A stretch of 32,596 nt of DNA, from positions 5,646 through 38,241 of the forward strand of contig JABSQW010000104.1 of NCBI GenBank assembly GCA_013215605.1, in the 5' to 3' direction. This document shows positions 1 to 10,388 of this stretch, piece after piece. Within the stretch, counting starts at the first letter, position 1; each line of letters starts with the position of its first letter. The notes under the pieces were generated by a model. It was not told the DNA's origin and made no database searches. It saw only the letters and a program-made list of their open reading frames with translations. Both the position numbers and the translations under genes were made by a program. This DNA is from Myxococcales bacterium (GTDB taxonomy: Bacteria; Myxococcota_A; UBA9160; SMWR01).

Positions 1-158
1 ACGTGGGTCGCCCCCTCCTCGAGCAGGCTGAGCACGGAGCCCACGACGCCCCGCGTGGCGCCGACGTCCACGCCCTTCGCATCGAGGTGGCTCGGCACCG
101 CGAAGTAGTGGCGGAACAATTCATAGGTCCCGTCGACCAGGTGGACTTGAAGCTTCAT
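1..158 (-). CDS. 5'-3' exonuclease (PolA N-domain-like), 5' end only
   Basis: The reverse strand opens at an ATG (156-158) and stays open to the window edge, giving 52 residues that begin MKLQVHLVDGTYELFRHYF. The 'hLvDGtyelFR' start, with its early metal-binding aspartate, is the hallmark of free-standing 5'-3' exonucleases related to the N-terminal domain of DNA polymerase I, which remove flaps or RNA primers during replication and repair. Only the first strand and helix are visible, so the catalytic core cannot be checked. The gene is divergent from the regulator at 323, with 164 bp between the two starts. An open frame on the opposite strand here is a shadow. Confidence 0.72.
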   Translation of the reverse strand, partial: MKLQVHLVDGTYELFRHYFAVPSHLDAKGVDVGATRGVVGSVLSLLEEGATH

Positions 159-322
159 GGCGCCGACCAGGGTACGCGAACCGGCGCGAGGACTTCGCTT
201 GAAAAGGTCCCCGCGGACCGAACACGATCGGACACTCCGGACACGGGTAGGACACGAATCGTATGCAGTTTTGGATAGATAGGGACCGACCGGTGTTAGG
301 ATCCTCCCCTGGGAGAACTCCG

Positions 323-1555
323 ATGCGCAGTACGGTCCTCGTCGTCGACGATCAGCAACTCCCCCGCCAGGCACTGAGTTCAGAGCTCGAGGACGCGGGC
401 TTCGCGGTGGTCGAGGCCCGCGACGGCGAGGAAGCCTGGGGGGCGTTCGTCAGCGATGAGCCCGACGTCGTCATCAGCGACGTCGTGATGCCACGCGCCG
501 ACGGCATCGACCTGCTGACTCGCATCCGCGCCATGTCCGAAGTCCCCGTCATCCTGTTCACGTCACAGGGCACGGCAAAGGCCGCCGCGACCGCCTTCAA
601 ATCCGGCGCAGATGATTTCATCTGCTCCCGCGACGTGGAGATCGAAGACCTGGTGGCCGTCGTCGCGAACGCGGCCCGAGGCGCGGAGTCAGCGCCCGAC
701 GCCGCCCTGCTCGAGGACCAGCTGGCCGGTCGAAGCCGCGCGATGGTCCGCACCCGTGAACACCTGGCGGGACTCGCCGCCCTGCGCACTCCCGTGCTCG
801 TCTCGGGCGAGCCCGGAACCGGGCGGCGCACCGCAATCCGGATCCTCAGCGAGCTCGGCCACACGAACGGCGCAGCGATCGTGGACGTCGACGCCGAGTG
901 CTTCGAGCTCGACGCCGGCGCCCCCGAGCCGCGCGTGGTCCACCTGCACAACATCGAGGAGTTTCCCGGCCGGGCGCAGACTTACTGGACCGAGCGCATC
1001 GAGACCCTCGCCGCGCGACACTTCTGCGACGGGCCGCGCATCCTCGCTTCCAGCGTCGAGCCGCTGTCCGTTCTCGGCCAGAACGAGAAATTCAGCCGCG
1101 GCATGGGGCGCATCCTGCTGCGCTTCGCCCTCGAACTCCCACCGCTGCGTTCGCTCGACAGCGACCTTTCGCTCATCGCCGACGTGCTGGTGCAACGGGT
1201 CGCCACGTCGCTCGGTCGCCGCACGAAGCTCTCGCCCGCCGCGCGCAAGCTCCTCGCCCAACAGCGCTGGCGCGGCAACGTGTCCGAGCTCGAGCGCGTC
1301 ATCGAGCGCGCCGTCGCCTATTCGAGCGGTCGTCAGGTGCGCCGGGAGACCATCGCCGACGTCCTGTCCGAGCAGGCCGAGAGCCTCGAGAGCTTCCGCG
1401 AGCTCGGCTCGAAGCGCGAACGCGAGCAACTCGTCGCCCTTCTCCAGGAAACCGGCGGAAATGTGACCCACACCGCCGATGCCATGGAGCGAAGTCGAAG
1501 CGCCGTCTACCGGATGATCGAGAAGCACGGAATCACGCTGCGGAAGAACTGCTGA
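323..1555 (+). CDS. NtrC-like response regulator with degenerate AAA core
   Basis: 410 residues from the ATG at 323, preceded by GGGAGA 7 bases upstream; a start at 263 is open but has no ribosome site. Residues 1-118 are a receiver domain with acidic pair D9/D10, likely phosphoacceptor D53 (VISDVVMP) and T80; the usual Lys-Pro after the last strand is replaced by Ser-Arg. Residues 135-335 resemble the sigma-54 activator AAA module: the P-loop is GEPGTGRR (Arg where Lys is expected, 162-169), the Walker B region reads VVHLHNIEEF (205-214), and WRGNVSELERVIERAV (317-332) is a good match to the WPGNVRELxN helix. No GAFTGA loop is present, and the space between Walker A and B is about 20 residues shorter than usual. 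Residues 378-403 form a Fis-type helix-turn-helix. By family it binds DNA; inferred not to drive sigma-54 open complex formation. No sensor kinase is adjacent. Confidence 0.82.
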   Translation: MRSTVLVVDDQQLPRQALSSELEDAGFAVVEARDGEEAWGAFVSDEPDVVISDVVMPRADGIDLLTRIRAMSEVPVILFTSQGTAKAAATAFKSGADDFICSRDVEIEDLVAVVANAARGAESAPDAALLEDQLAGRSRAMVRTREHLAGLAALRTPVLVSGEPGTGRRTAIRILSELGHTNGAAIVDVDAECFELDAGAPEPRVVHLHNIEEFPGRAQTYWTERIETLAARHFCDGPRILASSVEPLSVLGQNEKFSRGMGRILLRFALELPPLRSLDSDLSLIADVLVQRVATSLGRRTKLSPAARKLLAQQRWRGNVSELERVIERAVAYSSGRQVRRETIADVLSEQAESLESFRELGSKREREQLVALLQETGGNVTHTADAMERSRSAVYRMIEKHGITLRKNC

Positions 1556-1687
1556 GGTTCGGGGGGACGGCGAGGAAGCGTGGATCTCGCGCGGCGTCTT
1601 GGGACAGAACGCCGAGCCACGAAGCAGAACACGAGCGAGATCGGGAGAGGGATCGGAGCCGAGAAGAAAATTCTGCAGCTGTCTGCG

Positions 1688-2896
1688 TCAGACGCGGAGC
1701 TCGACGTCGGTGACTCCGAAGAAGAACTTGTCGATCAAGCCGCTTCCCACCCGCCCCCGCACGAAGGGCGAGCGCACGAGCACGGAGACGAGTCCACGGA
1801 TCCACGCGTGGAAGAACCGCTGGCCCATGACGACCCGGGGCGGTTGCGCAGCGAGAAACTGAATCTCGTCGATTTCGGGCCGGCGCTCTGGCTCCACACG
1901 CGCAGCCGCCGCCTCGAGGTCGTACCCGTGCAGGAAAGCGGGAACGAGGTGGTTCGCCGCGACCACGGCGTCGCGCATCGCGACGTTGAGCCCCTGTCCG
2001 CCGACGGGAGACATGGTGTGTGCGGCATCCCCGATCACGAGAGCCCCCGGGCGCGCCCATCCCTCGACACAATCGGTCACCGAGTCGAGGAGGAAGGGCC
2101 GGGAAATCGCGTTGCAATTCGCGACGAGATGCGCGGCAAACTCGTCGTCCACATGGTCGGCCATGGCGTGAACCCACTCTTCCACGCCGCGTTTCTGCAA
2201 CTCCCCGTAGGTCCCCTTGAGGATCACCCACGCGAGCTGGAGGAGTCCGTCGGGAGCGGGAAACGCAATCAGCAGATGTCCGCCGCCCACGTACCCGCGC
2301 ACCTGACCGCCCGGCCAGGATTCCGGCCACGGCAGCTTGCACCAGACGATGTCCATCGGCGCGCCGCGATCGCGCATCGGAAGCTCGAGCTTCCTGCGCA
2401 CCACGGAGGCGCGTCCGTCGGCGCCGATCACGAGCTGTGCGCCGACCTCGATGCGGCCCTCGGCAGCGGTCCGGAGGCGAACGCCGGAGACCCGGCCGTC
2501 CTCGCTCAGCAGGTCGCGCACCGATCCCCCGCGCACCAGGCGGAAGTGGCCGGTGCCCTCGGCTAGGCAGACGATGTGTTCGAGCATTTCGGGCTGGGAG
2601 ACGATCCGCGGCAGCTCGGCGGCCGCGTCGGACTCGATCTCCAGGTCGACCACCGCGCGCTTTCGAAAGTAGGCAGCGAAGCGCTTGGGGTTTCGAGTCC
2701 TCACGCCCTCGAGGTCGATCCCCGCCGCGGCCAGCATGCGCAGGCCACTTGGCATCAACACCTCGCCCCGGAACTCGCGGTCGAAGTCCGACTGACGTTC
2801 GACGAGCACGGTCTCGACGCCGCGACTCGCGAGCAGGTACGACAAGAGCGCACCGCCCGGGCCGGCGCCGACTACGAGGGCCTGCGTCTCCGACAT
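1688..2896 (-). CDS. FAD-dependent monooxygenase (PHBH/UbiH-like)
   Basis: 402 residues. The Rossmann FAD motif is at the N-terminus (VVGAGPGGALLSYLLASRG, G10-G15), followed by ERQSDFDREFRGEVL, the mid-protein 'DG' motif (VIGADGRASVVRR) and the second FAD motif (VIGDAAHTMSPVGGQGLN). This is the layout of class A flavoprotein monooxygenases that use NAD(P)H and oxygen to hydroxylate small or aromatic substrates; the substrate cannot be read from sequence. The start at 2896 has GGAG six bases upstream; a longer frame from 2968 would run into the tRNA gene and is rejected. It lies 42 bp downstream of tRNA-Ala on the same strand, so read-through is possible. It is convergent with the regulator ending at 1555. 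Confidence 0.85.
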   Translation of the reverse strand: MSETQALVVGAGPGGALLSYLLASRGVETVLVERQSDFDREFRGEVLMPSGLRMLAAAGIDLEGVRTRNPKRFAAYFRKRAVVDLEIESDAAAELPRIVSQPEMLEHIVCLAEGTGHFRLVRGGSVRDLLSEDGRVSGVRLRTAAEGRIEVGAQLVIGADGRASVVRRKLELPMRDRGAPMDIVWCKLPWPESWPGGQVRGYVGGGHLLIAFPAPDGLLQLAWVILKGTYGELQKRGVEEWVHAMADHVDDEFAAHLVANCNAISRPFLLDSVTDCVEGWARPGALVIGDAAHTMSPVGGQGLNVAMRDAVVAANHLVPAFLHGYDLEAAAARVEPERRPEIDEIQFLAAQPPRVVMGQRFFHAWIRGLVSVLVRSPFVRGRVGSGLIDKFFFGVTDVELRV

Positions 2897-2938
2897 CTCA
2901 TACTCCGCGCGCGGGAAGACCTCGGCGGGGCGTTGGGT

Positions 2939-3014
2939 TGGTGGAGCCGAGCGGGATCGAACCGCCAACCTCCGCGTTGCGAACGCGGCGCTCTCCCAAT
3001 TGAGCTACGGCCCC
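2939..3014 (-). tRNA. tRNA-Ala (anticodon CGC)
   Basis: The reverse strand folds into a complete 76-base cloverleaf. Acceptor arm GGGGCCG pairs with CGGCTCC, including the G3:U70 pair that is the alanine identity element. The anticodon stem CCGCG/CGCGG holds the loop TTCGCAA, giving CGC, which reads GCG codons. The T arm is GGCGG-TTCGATC-CCGCT and CCA is encoded at the 3' end. The CGC isoacceptor suits a high-GC genome with frequent GCG codons. Confidence 0.95.
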
Positions 3015-3040
3015 AGCGCCCAGCCATCGCGGGGTGCACC

Positions 3041-3069
3041 ACGGTAGCCTGCTCGCGCAGGCCCACCAA
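3041..3069 (-). promoter_or_regulatory. Candidate sigma-70 promoter for tRNA-Ala
   Basis: On the reverse strand TTGGTG (3064-3069) and TACCGT (3041-3046) are separated by exactly 17 bases, which predicts transcription starting near 3034, about 20 bases before the mature tRNA. The spacer itself is an inverted repeat, GCCTGC-TCGC-GCAGGC (3047-3062), which could be an operator or chance. Confidence 0.42.
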
Positions 3070-3116
3070 CCCGTTCTGGAGCGTGCAGCGCCGCGAGAAC
3101 CCCGTCCAGTCGTCCG

Positions 3117-3133
3117 GATTTCCTGAGGAAATC
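3117..3133. promoter_or_regulatory. 17-bp perfect palindrome upstream of the stress-protein gene
   Basis: GATTTCCT-G-AGGAAATC, two perfect 8-base arms around one base, lies 54 bp before the universal stress protein start in a locally AT-richer stretch. It is nested inside a wider repeat CGTCCAG (3103-3109) and CTGGACG (3151-3157). It could bind a dimeric regulator; one palindrome of this size somewhere in a 32-kb window is not improbable by chance, so position is the main support. Confidence 0.4.
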
Positions 3134-3187
3134 GATTTTCGAACAGAAAGCTGGACGAACCCGCATCCCGTGCACACCCTGTTGGGT

Positions 3188-3643
3188 ATGACGATCAAGA
3201 TTCGCCGCATCCTGGTTCCGGTGGACTTCTCGGATCACGCGCGGGCCGTGGTCGACTGGGGAGCCCACCTTGCCGAGGAGCACGGCAGCTCCGTCGTGTT
3301 CCTCCACGCCTACCACCTGCCCGTGGAGTTCCAGCAACTCGAGGGCGCCTACCTGCCACCCGACTTCTGGTACAGCGTCAAGGAGGAGGCCGAGAAGACA
3401 CTCGCCGGCTATGTCGATGCACTGCGCGAGCGCGGAATCGCCGTGGAGGCTGTCGTGCGCGAGGGCTACCCCGCCACGGTCATCGTCGACGAGGCGCGCG
3501 AAATCAACGCCGACCTCATCATCATCGGCACCCAGGGACTCTCGGGCCTCAAACACCTACTGCTAGGCAGCGTCGCCGAACGCGTGGTCCAACGAGCCCC
3601 CTGCCCCGTACTCACCATAAAGACCCGCGAAGAGGAGGACTAG
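3188..3643 (+). CDS. Universal stress protein, UspA family, ATP-binding type
   Basis: 151 residues, normal for a single Usp domain. It begins MTIKIRRILVPVDFSDHAR, the usual first strand and helix with the conserved Asp. The nucleotide loop G-x2-G-x9-G-S is intact near the C-terminus (GTQGLSGLKHLLLGS), which places it with ATP-binding rather than UspA-only members. Such cytosolic proteins support survival under stress or growth arrest. The ATG at 3188 is chosen because the domain starts there, though the upstream GTTGGGT is a poor ribosome site. The gene is convergent with the diiron protein; their TAG stop codons interlock in a single CTAG (3640-3643). Confidence 0.9.
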   Translation: MTIKIRRILVPVDFSDHARAVVDWGAHLAEEHGSSVVFLHAYHLPVEFQQLEGAYLPPDFWYSVKEEAEKTLAGYVDALRERGIAVEAVVREGYPATVIVDEAREINADLIIIGTQGLSGLKHLLLGSVAERVVQRAPCPVLTIKTREEED

Positions 3644-4665
3644 AGACCGAGCGCGCGATCCTCCGCCTCGGAATCGACGTCCTCGAAGTGGATGATCTGC
3701 ATGTCCTCGAAGGCTGCGCGGACACGCGGTGTCATGAGTCCGAGTTTCTTGATGTTCGGCACGACGCGGGCAAACAGGCTCTGGCGGAACGCCACCATGA
3801 TGGGAGACGCCTTCATGATGTCGTAGTACTCCTTGCGGTCGAAGCCGACGACGTCCGCGACTTCGGTGCCGATGAGGCGGTCGCGCATCAGCAGAGAGGC
3901 CTCGATCACGAAATCCTCGCGGTCCCGCAGCTCGTTCGCCTCCATGTCGTCGTAGTAACCCTTCAGACTCAACACACCGAATGCGACGTGGCGACTCTCG
4001 TCGCGCATGACGTTGTAGATGAGGTCCTTGAGGAGCGGCTCGGTCGCCATGTTGTAGAGGTTCGCGAAGGCCGCCATGGCGAGTCCCTCGACGAGAATCT
4101 GCATGCCCAGGTACTTGAAGTCCCAGCGGCTGTCCTTGAGGATCATGTCGAGTAGCGACTTGAGATTCGGGTTGATGGGCCACTCGCCGTCGAGCTTCTC
4201 GTGGAGGTATCGCGAGAACACCTCGACGTGCCGCGCTTCGTCGATGGTCTGTGTCGACGCGTAGTACTTCGCGTCCATCCACGGCACGGCACCGACCAGC
4301 TGCGAGGCGGTGATGAGCGCGCCCTGCTCGCCGTGCATGAACTGCGAGAGCTGCCACGACAGGCTCGCGCGTCCGAAGAAGGTCGCTTCCTTCTCGGAGA
4401 GCTTCTTGAACGGACCGTAGTCGGCGAGCGGGTTGATCGCGGCGGGCAGAATCTCGGTGTCCGCGTCGACGTTCGTCGACCAGTCGAGAAGCTCGCTGCC
4501 GTTCCACTGCTCGCGCTTCGACTTCTCGTAGAGGTCGTGGAGACCCTCCTTCACGTTGCCGTAGTTCCACACGTAGCTGGTGTCGAACGACGTGAGGATG
4601 GTTTCGAGCTCGGCGTCGATGGCGTCGAAGCTCGTGGGGTCTTTGGAAATGGGTGCATTCGCCAT
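3640..4665 (-). CDS. Ferritin-like diiron protein (R2-like oxygenase fold)
   Basis: 341 residues, predicted helical, with a complete set of carboxylate/histidine diiron ligands in two repeats: E113 then E143-x-x-H146 (DEARH), and E193 then E223-x-x-H226 (DESRH). This is the ligand pattern of ribonucleotide reductase R2-like, AurF-like and related diiron oxidases. No signal peptide or membrane segment is visible. The substrate is unknown; hydroxylation or N-oxidation are possibilities from the fold only. A strong ribosome site (AGGAGA) precedes the ATG. It is divergent from a TetR regulator with two inverted repeats between them, so control by that regulator is likely. Confidence 0.8.
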   Translation of the reverse strand: MANAPISKDPTSFDAIDAELETILTSFDTSYVWNYGNVKEGLHDLYEKSKREQWNGSELLDWSTNVDADTEILPAAINPLADYGPFKKLSEKEATFFGRASLSWQLSQFMHGEQGALITASQLVGAVPWMDAKYYASTQTIDEARHVEVFSRYLHEKLDGEWPINPNLKSLLDMILKDSRWDFKYLGMQILVEGLAMAAFANLYNMATEPLLKDLIYNVMRDESRHVAFGVLSLKGYYDDMEANELRDREDFVIEASLLMRDRLIGTEVADVVGFDRKEYYDIMKASPIMVAFRQSLFARVVPNIKKLGLMTPRVRAAFEDMQIIHFEDVDSEAEDRALGL

Positions 4666-4739
4666 GGCGGATCTCCTGTATTCGCACGACCAACTTCAAT
4701 CGATCTCGGGCGCCGACGTACAGCGTAACGCAAAATCTG

Positions 4740-4755
4740 AAACTGGCGTCAGTTT
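4740..4755. promoter_or_regulatory. Inverted repeat 1, candidate TetR operator
   Basis: AAACTG-GCGT-CAGTTT, two 6-base arms around 4 bases, in the 124-bp space between the diiron gene and tetR. The size and form suit a TetR dimer site. Six-base arms occur by chance, so the call rests on position between divergent genes and on the second repeat next to it. Confidence 0.45.
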
Positions 4756-4782
4756 TGGATCGGGTGGCCGATCCGGTATCTA
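4755..4782 (+). promoter_or_regulatory. Possible tetR promoter
   Basis: TTGGAT (4755-4760) and TATCTA (4777-4782) are 16 bases apart. If used, transcription would start within a base or two of the tetR ATG at 4790, giving an almost leaderless mRNA. The -10 match is weak. Confidence 0.25.
4757..4774. promoter_or_regulatory. Inverted repeat 2, candidate TetR operator
   Basis: GGATCGG-GTGG-CCGATCC, two perfect 7-base arms around 4 bases, starting 1 base after inverted repeat 1. It lies between the TTGGAT and TATCTA boxes proposed for tetR, so a bound dimer would block that promoter. Sequence differs from repeat 1, so the two may bind different proteins. Confidence 0.45.
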
Positions 4783-4789
4783 TAGGGAG

Positions 4790-5455
4790 ATGTCCACCCC
4801 TGCGAAGGCCTCCCCGCGGGAAAGAGAGCTCCGGGTTCCCCAGCAGGCCCGAAGTCGCCGAACCCGCGAGCGAACCCTCGAAGCCGCCATGGCCTGCTTC
4901 GACGAGAAGGGTTTCGACGAGACCACGACCGCCGAGATCGCCAAGCGCGCCGGTATCGCCGTGGGTTCGGTCTACGACTACTTCCACGACAAGCGTGCGA
5001 TCCTGCTGGAGATCCTCCGCGGCACGGTCGAGGTGGTCGCCGACACGGTGGTGGCCGGTCTCGACCTCTCCCGCTGGGAGGACGACGATCCGCGCCCCGC
5101 CGTGCGCAACCTCGTCCACCTCGTCTTCCACTCCCGCGACGTGAACCCGGGAATCCAGCGCATCCTCTGGGAACGCTTCTTCAAGGACCCGGAGTTCCGC
5201 GCCGCGACCGAGGCCATCGAGCACCGCGTCATGGGCGCCATCGTGGCCACCCTCGATGAGCTGAAGGCCCGCGGTCGACTCCGTATCGACGACGTCGAGA
5301 CCGCCGCCTACGTGATCCACTTGTCGATCGAGTGGGTGAGCTCGCGGCTCGTGCTCGGCGACGACCCCGTGTCCCTGGACGCCGCCGTGGACACGGCGTC
5401 GGACATGATCGAGCGGTTTCTGTTTCCGGAACCCGACAGCGGGGAGCGCCGCTGA
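4790..5455 (+). CDS. TetR/AcrR family transcriptional regulator
   Basis: 221 residues, typical TetR size. A basic N-tail (QQARSRRTRERTLEAA) leads into the helix-turn-helix (FDETTTAEIAKRAGIAVGSVYDYFHDKRAIL, about residues 38-68), whose 'GvsvGtlYhYF' pattern is diagnostic. The rest is a helical ligand-binding and dimerisation domain with no assignable ligand. The chosen ATG has AGGGAG directly against it, too close for a normal ribosome site; an earlier in-frame ATG near 4673 would overlap the operators and lacks domain support. It is divergent from the diiron oxygenase gene and likely represses both that gene and itself through the repeats at 4740-4774. Confidence 0.87.
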   Translation: MSTPAKASPRERELRVPQQARSRRTRERTLEAAMACFDEKGFDETTTAEIAKRAGIAVGSVYDYFHDKRAILLEILRGTVEVVADTVVAGLDLSRWEDDDPRPAVRNLVHLVFHSRDVNPGIQRILWERFFKDPEFRAATEAIEHRVMGAIVATLDELKARGRLRIDDVETAAYVIHLSIEWVSSRLVLGDDPVSLDAAVDTASDMIERFLFPEPDSGERR

Positions 5456-5560
5456 TAGAGACCACGGTGAGGTGAAGGGGCCGGACAGGGCAGCCGCCAG
5501 CTGGTCTCTCTCGGGCGATCGCGCCCGGGCTCCGACGCTGGGTGAGTCGGTCGGATCTCG

Positions 5561-7174
5561 CTACGAGTCCCGCGGCGGCTCGCCCAGCACTCCCGCCGGA
5601 TGCCGCCGGTCGTACTCGTCGCGCGTCAGGCCGGCGGCGCGTTCGAGTGCGGCGGAGAGCGCGGCGAGAATGAGGATCTCGGCCGCCACGCTCGTGCGCG
5701 GGGCCAGCCCGAGCGGGCCGCCCTCGCGATCGACGTGCGCATCGAGCACGACTTCGGCTTCGCGCGCGAGCGACGAGTCGACGTTGCCCGTCACGACGAT
5801 GATGCGCGCCCCCATGTTGCGCACCGCGTCCACGGCCGCACATATCTCCTCGGTCTCGCCGCTGTTGCTGACGGCAATCACGACGTCGTCCGCCATCACC
5901 TGGCCCGCGCTCCCATGAACCACCTCCGTGGCGTGGAGGAACGTGGCGGGCGTACCGGTCGACGAGAAGAGTGAAGCCGAATAGTGGGCCACGTGCTCCG
6001 CCTTGCCGATTCCAGTGACGTGCACACGAGCGCCATTGCTGCAGCCATCGCGGATCAACGACAGCGCAGCGTCGAAAGACGCCTCCGTCGTGCGGTCGCG
6101 CAGCGCGGTCAGCTCTTCGAGCGCGACGTCGAGCAGCGCCATCGATTCACTCGCCAAGTTGTCGGGCGCCGGCGCCGCCGACACCGGTGCGCGGGCCAGC
6201 GCAACCGGCTCGCCCTGGTAGAGCTCGGCCACCCGAGCCCGCGCGGCATCGGGATCGTCCGGGAAGGCGCCGAGCTTCTCCGCGCACGCGGCCCCGCAGG
6301 CATTGGCGAGCTTGCCCGCGTCCTGCCAGCCGAGGCCTCGCACGAGCGCCACGAGCAGTCCACCCAGGAACGCATCGCCGGCGCCCGTGGTGTCGATGGC
6401 CTTGACGCGCTGGGCCGGAACGAATGCATCGAACGCGTCGGCCGCGATCGCGCAGCCGGCCTCGCCATCCGTGACCACCACCGCGCGGTTTCCGTAGCGT
6501 TCTCGCAGCGCGCGGGCGATCTCGAGGGCATCGGTGGTGCCGCCGACGATCTCGCGCGCCGCGATCTTCGACGGCTTCAACACGTGCGCGAGGTGCAACA
6601 GCGCCTCGAGCTCGGACTCGTCGCCGAGTGTGGCGACGGCGTCCGACGGCGGAACGTCGAGGTCGAGCACCGTGGTGGCGCCGGCTTCGCGGCCGAGGGT
6701 CAGTGCCGCACATGCCGCTTCGAGGGGGAGCTGCGAGACCTCGGTGGTCACGATGTGCGCGCTGCGGATGAACTCGGCGTGGTGGCCGACGACGTGCTGC
6801 GCCGTAGTGGCCGTTGTCGCGCCCGGCGCCATGTAGATCGCGCGACCGCCCGCGTCGTCGACGAAGATCTCCGCCATCGACGTCGGCAACCCGTCTACGA
6901 CGAGATGCTGCTCGATGCCGAGGGCGTCCATGGCGGCCCGCAGGAAGCGACCGCCGTCATCGGCGCCCTGCCGTCCGAAGACCCCGGTGCGGAGCCCCAG
7001 CGCAGCCGCCCAGCCGAGGTGGTTGAGAACGACGCCCCCCACCATGTGCTGCACCGGATCCGACCCGGCGACATCGCGCAGCATCCCCTTCTCGTCTCCC
7101 GCGAGAATGCGCAGCGTGCGGTGGACACGGTCGACCACCATGCTTCCAATTCCGACGACGTCGAGATCACTCAC
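5561..7174 (-). CDS. PfkB-family sugar kinase fused to KdsD-like SIS isomerase
   Basis: A single uninterrupted frame of 537 residues from a GTG at 7174 (VSDLDVVGIGSM); a GTG at 7216 would add 14 residues, and neither has a clear ribosome site. Residues 1-310 are a ribokinase/PfkB kinase with the catalytic-base and anion-hole motif DTTGAGDAFLGG. After an Ala/Pro-rich linker (about 325-340), residues 355-530 are a SIS domain closely resembling arabinose-5-phosphate isomerase KdsD: GIGKAEH (Lys), SSTGTPATFLHATEVVHG (His), SNSGETEEI, GPLGLAPRTS and RRHPAGVLG (His). The CBS pair found in many KdsD proteins is absent. Inferred role: phosphorylate a sugar and isomerise the phosphosugar, or two steps of one pathway, in the cytosol. 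The exact sugar is not readable. Confidence 0.85.
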   Translation of the reverse strand: MSDLDVVGIGSMVVDRVHRTLRILAGDEKGMLRDVAGSDPVQHMVGGVVLNHLGWAAALGLRTGVFGRQGADDGGRFLRAAMDALGIEQHLVVDGLPTSMAEIFVDDAGGRAIYMAPGATTATTAQHVVGHHAEFIRSAHIVTTEVSQLPLEAACAALTLGREAGATTVLDLDVPPSDAVATLGDESELEALLHLAHVLKPSKIAAREIVGGTTDALEIARALRERYGNRAVVVTDGEAGCAIAADAFDAFVPAQRVKAIDTTGAGDAFLGGLLVALVRGLGWQDAGKLANACGAACAEKLGAFPDDPDAARARVAELYQGEPVALARAPVSAAPAPDNLASESMALLDVALEELTALRDRTTEASFDAALSLIRDGCSNGARVHVTGIGKAEHVAHYSASLFSSTGTPATFLHATEVVHGSAGQVMADDVVIAVSNSGETEEICAAVDAVRNMGARIIVVTGNVDSSLAREAEVVLDAHVDREGGPLGLAPRTSVAAEILILAALSAALERAAGLTRDEYDRRHPAGVLGEPPRDS

Positions 7175-7345
7175 GAGGCGGAAGACTACCCGCTCGACGC
7201 CACCCGGGTCACCCACGAATCGCTGGGGCGTTTCCCGGGGCCTCCCACCGGAACACCGGCGTCGCGGAGTAAGAATCCAGCCAGCGAAGGCCCGCTGAAT
7301 GTCGGGGCCGGTTGGAAGCAGCCGAGTGGAATCAGCGAACTCGTA

Positions 7346-10384
<3,039 letters not shown>

Positions 10385-10388
<4 letters not shown>

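Noticed and set aside
266-276. CAGTTTTGGAT shared with 4750-4760 as a common promoter element
   Set aside because: Hundreds of shared 11-mers are expected by chance in a window this size, and spacing to a -10 box differs between the two.
2897-2968. N-terminal extension of the FAD monooxygenase
   Set aside because: It would overlap the tRNA-Ala gene, and a good ribosome site favours the start at 2896.
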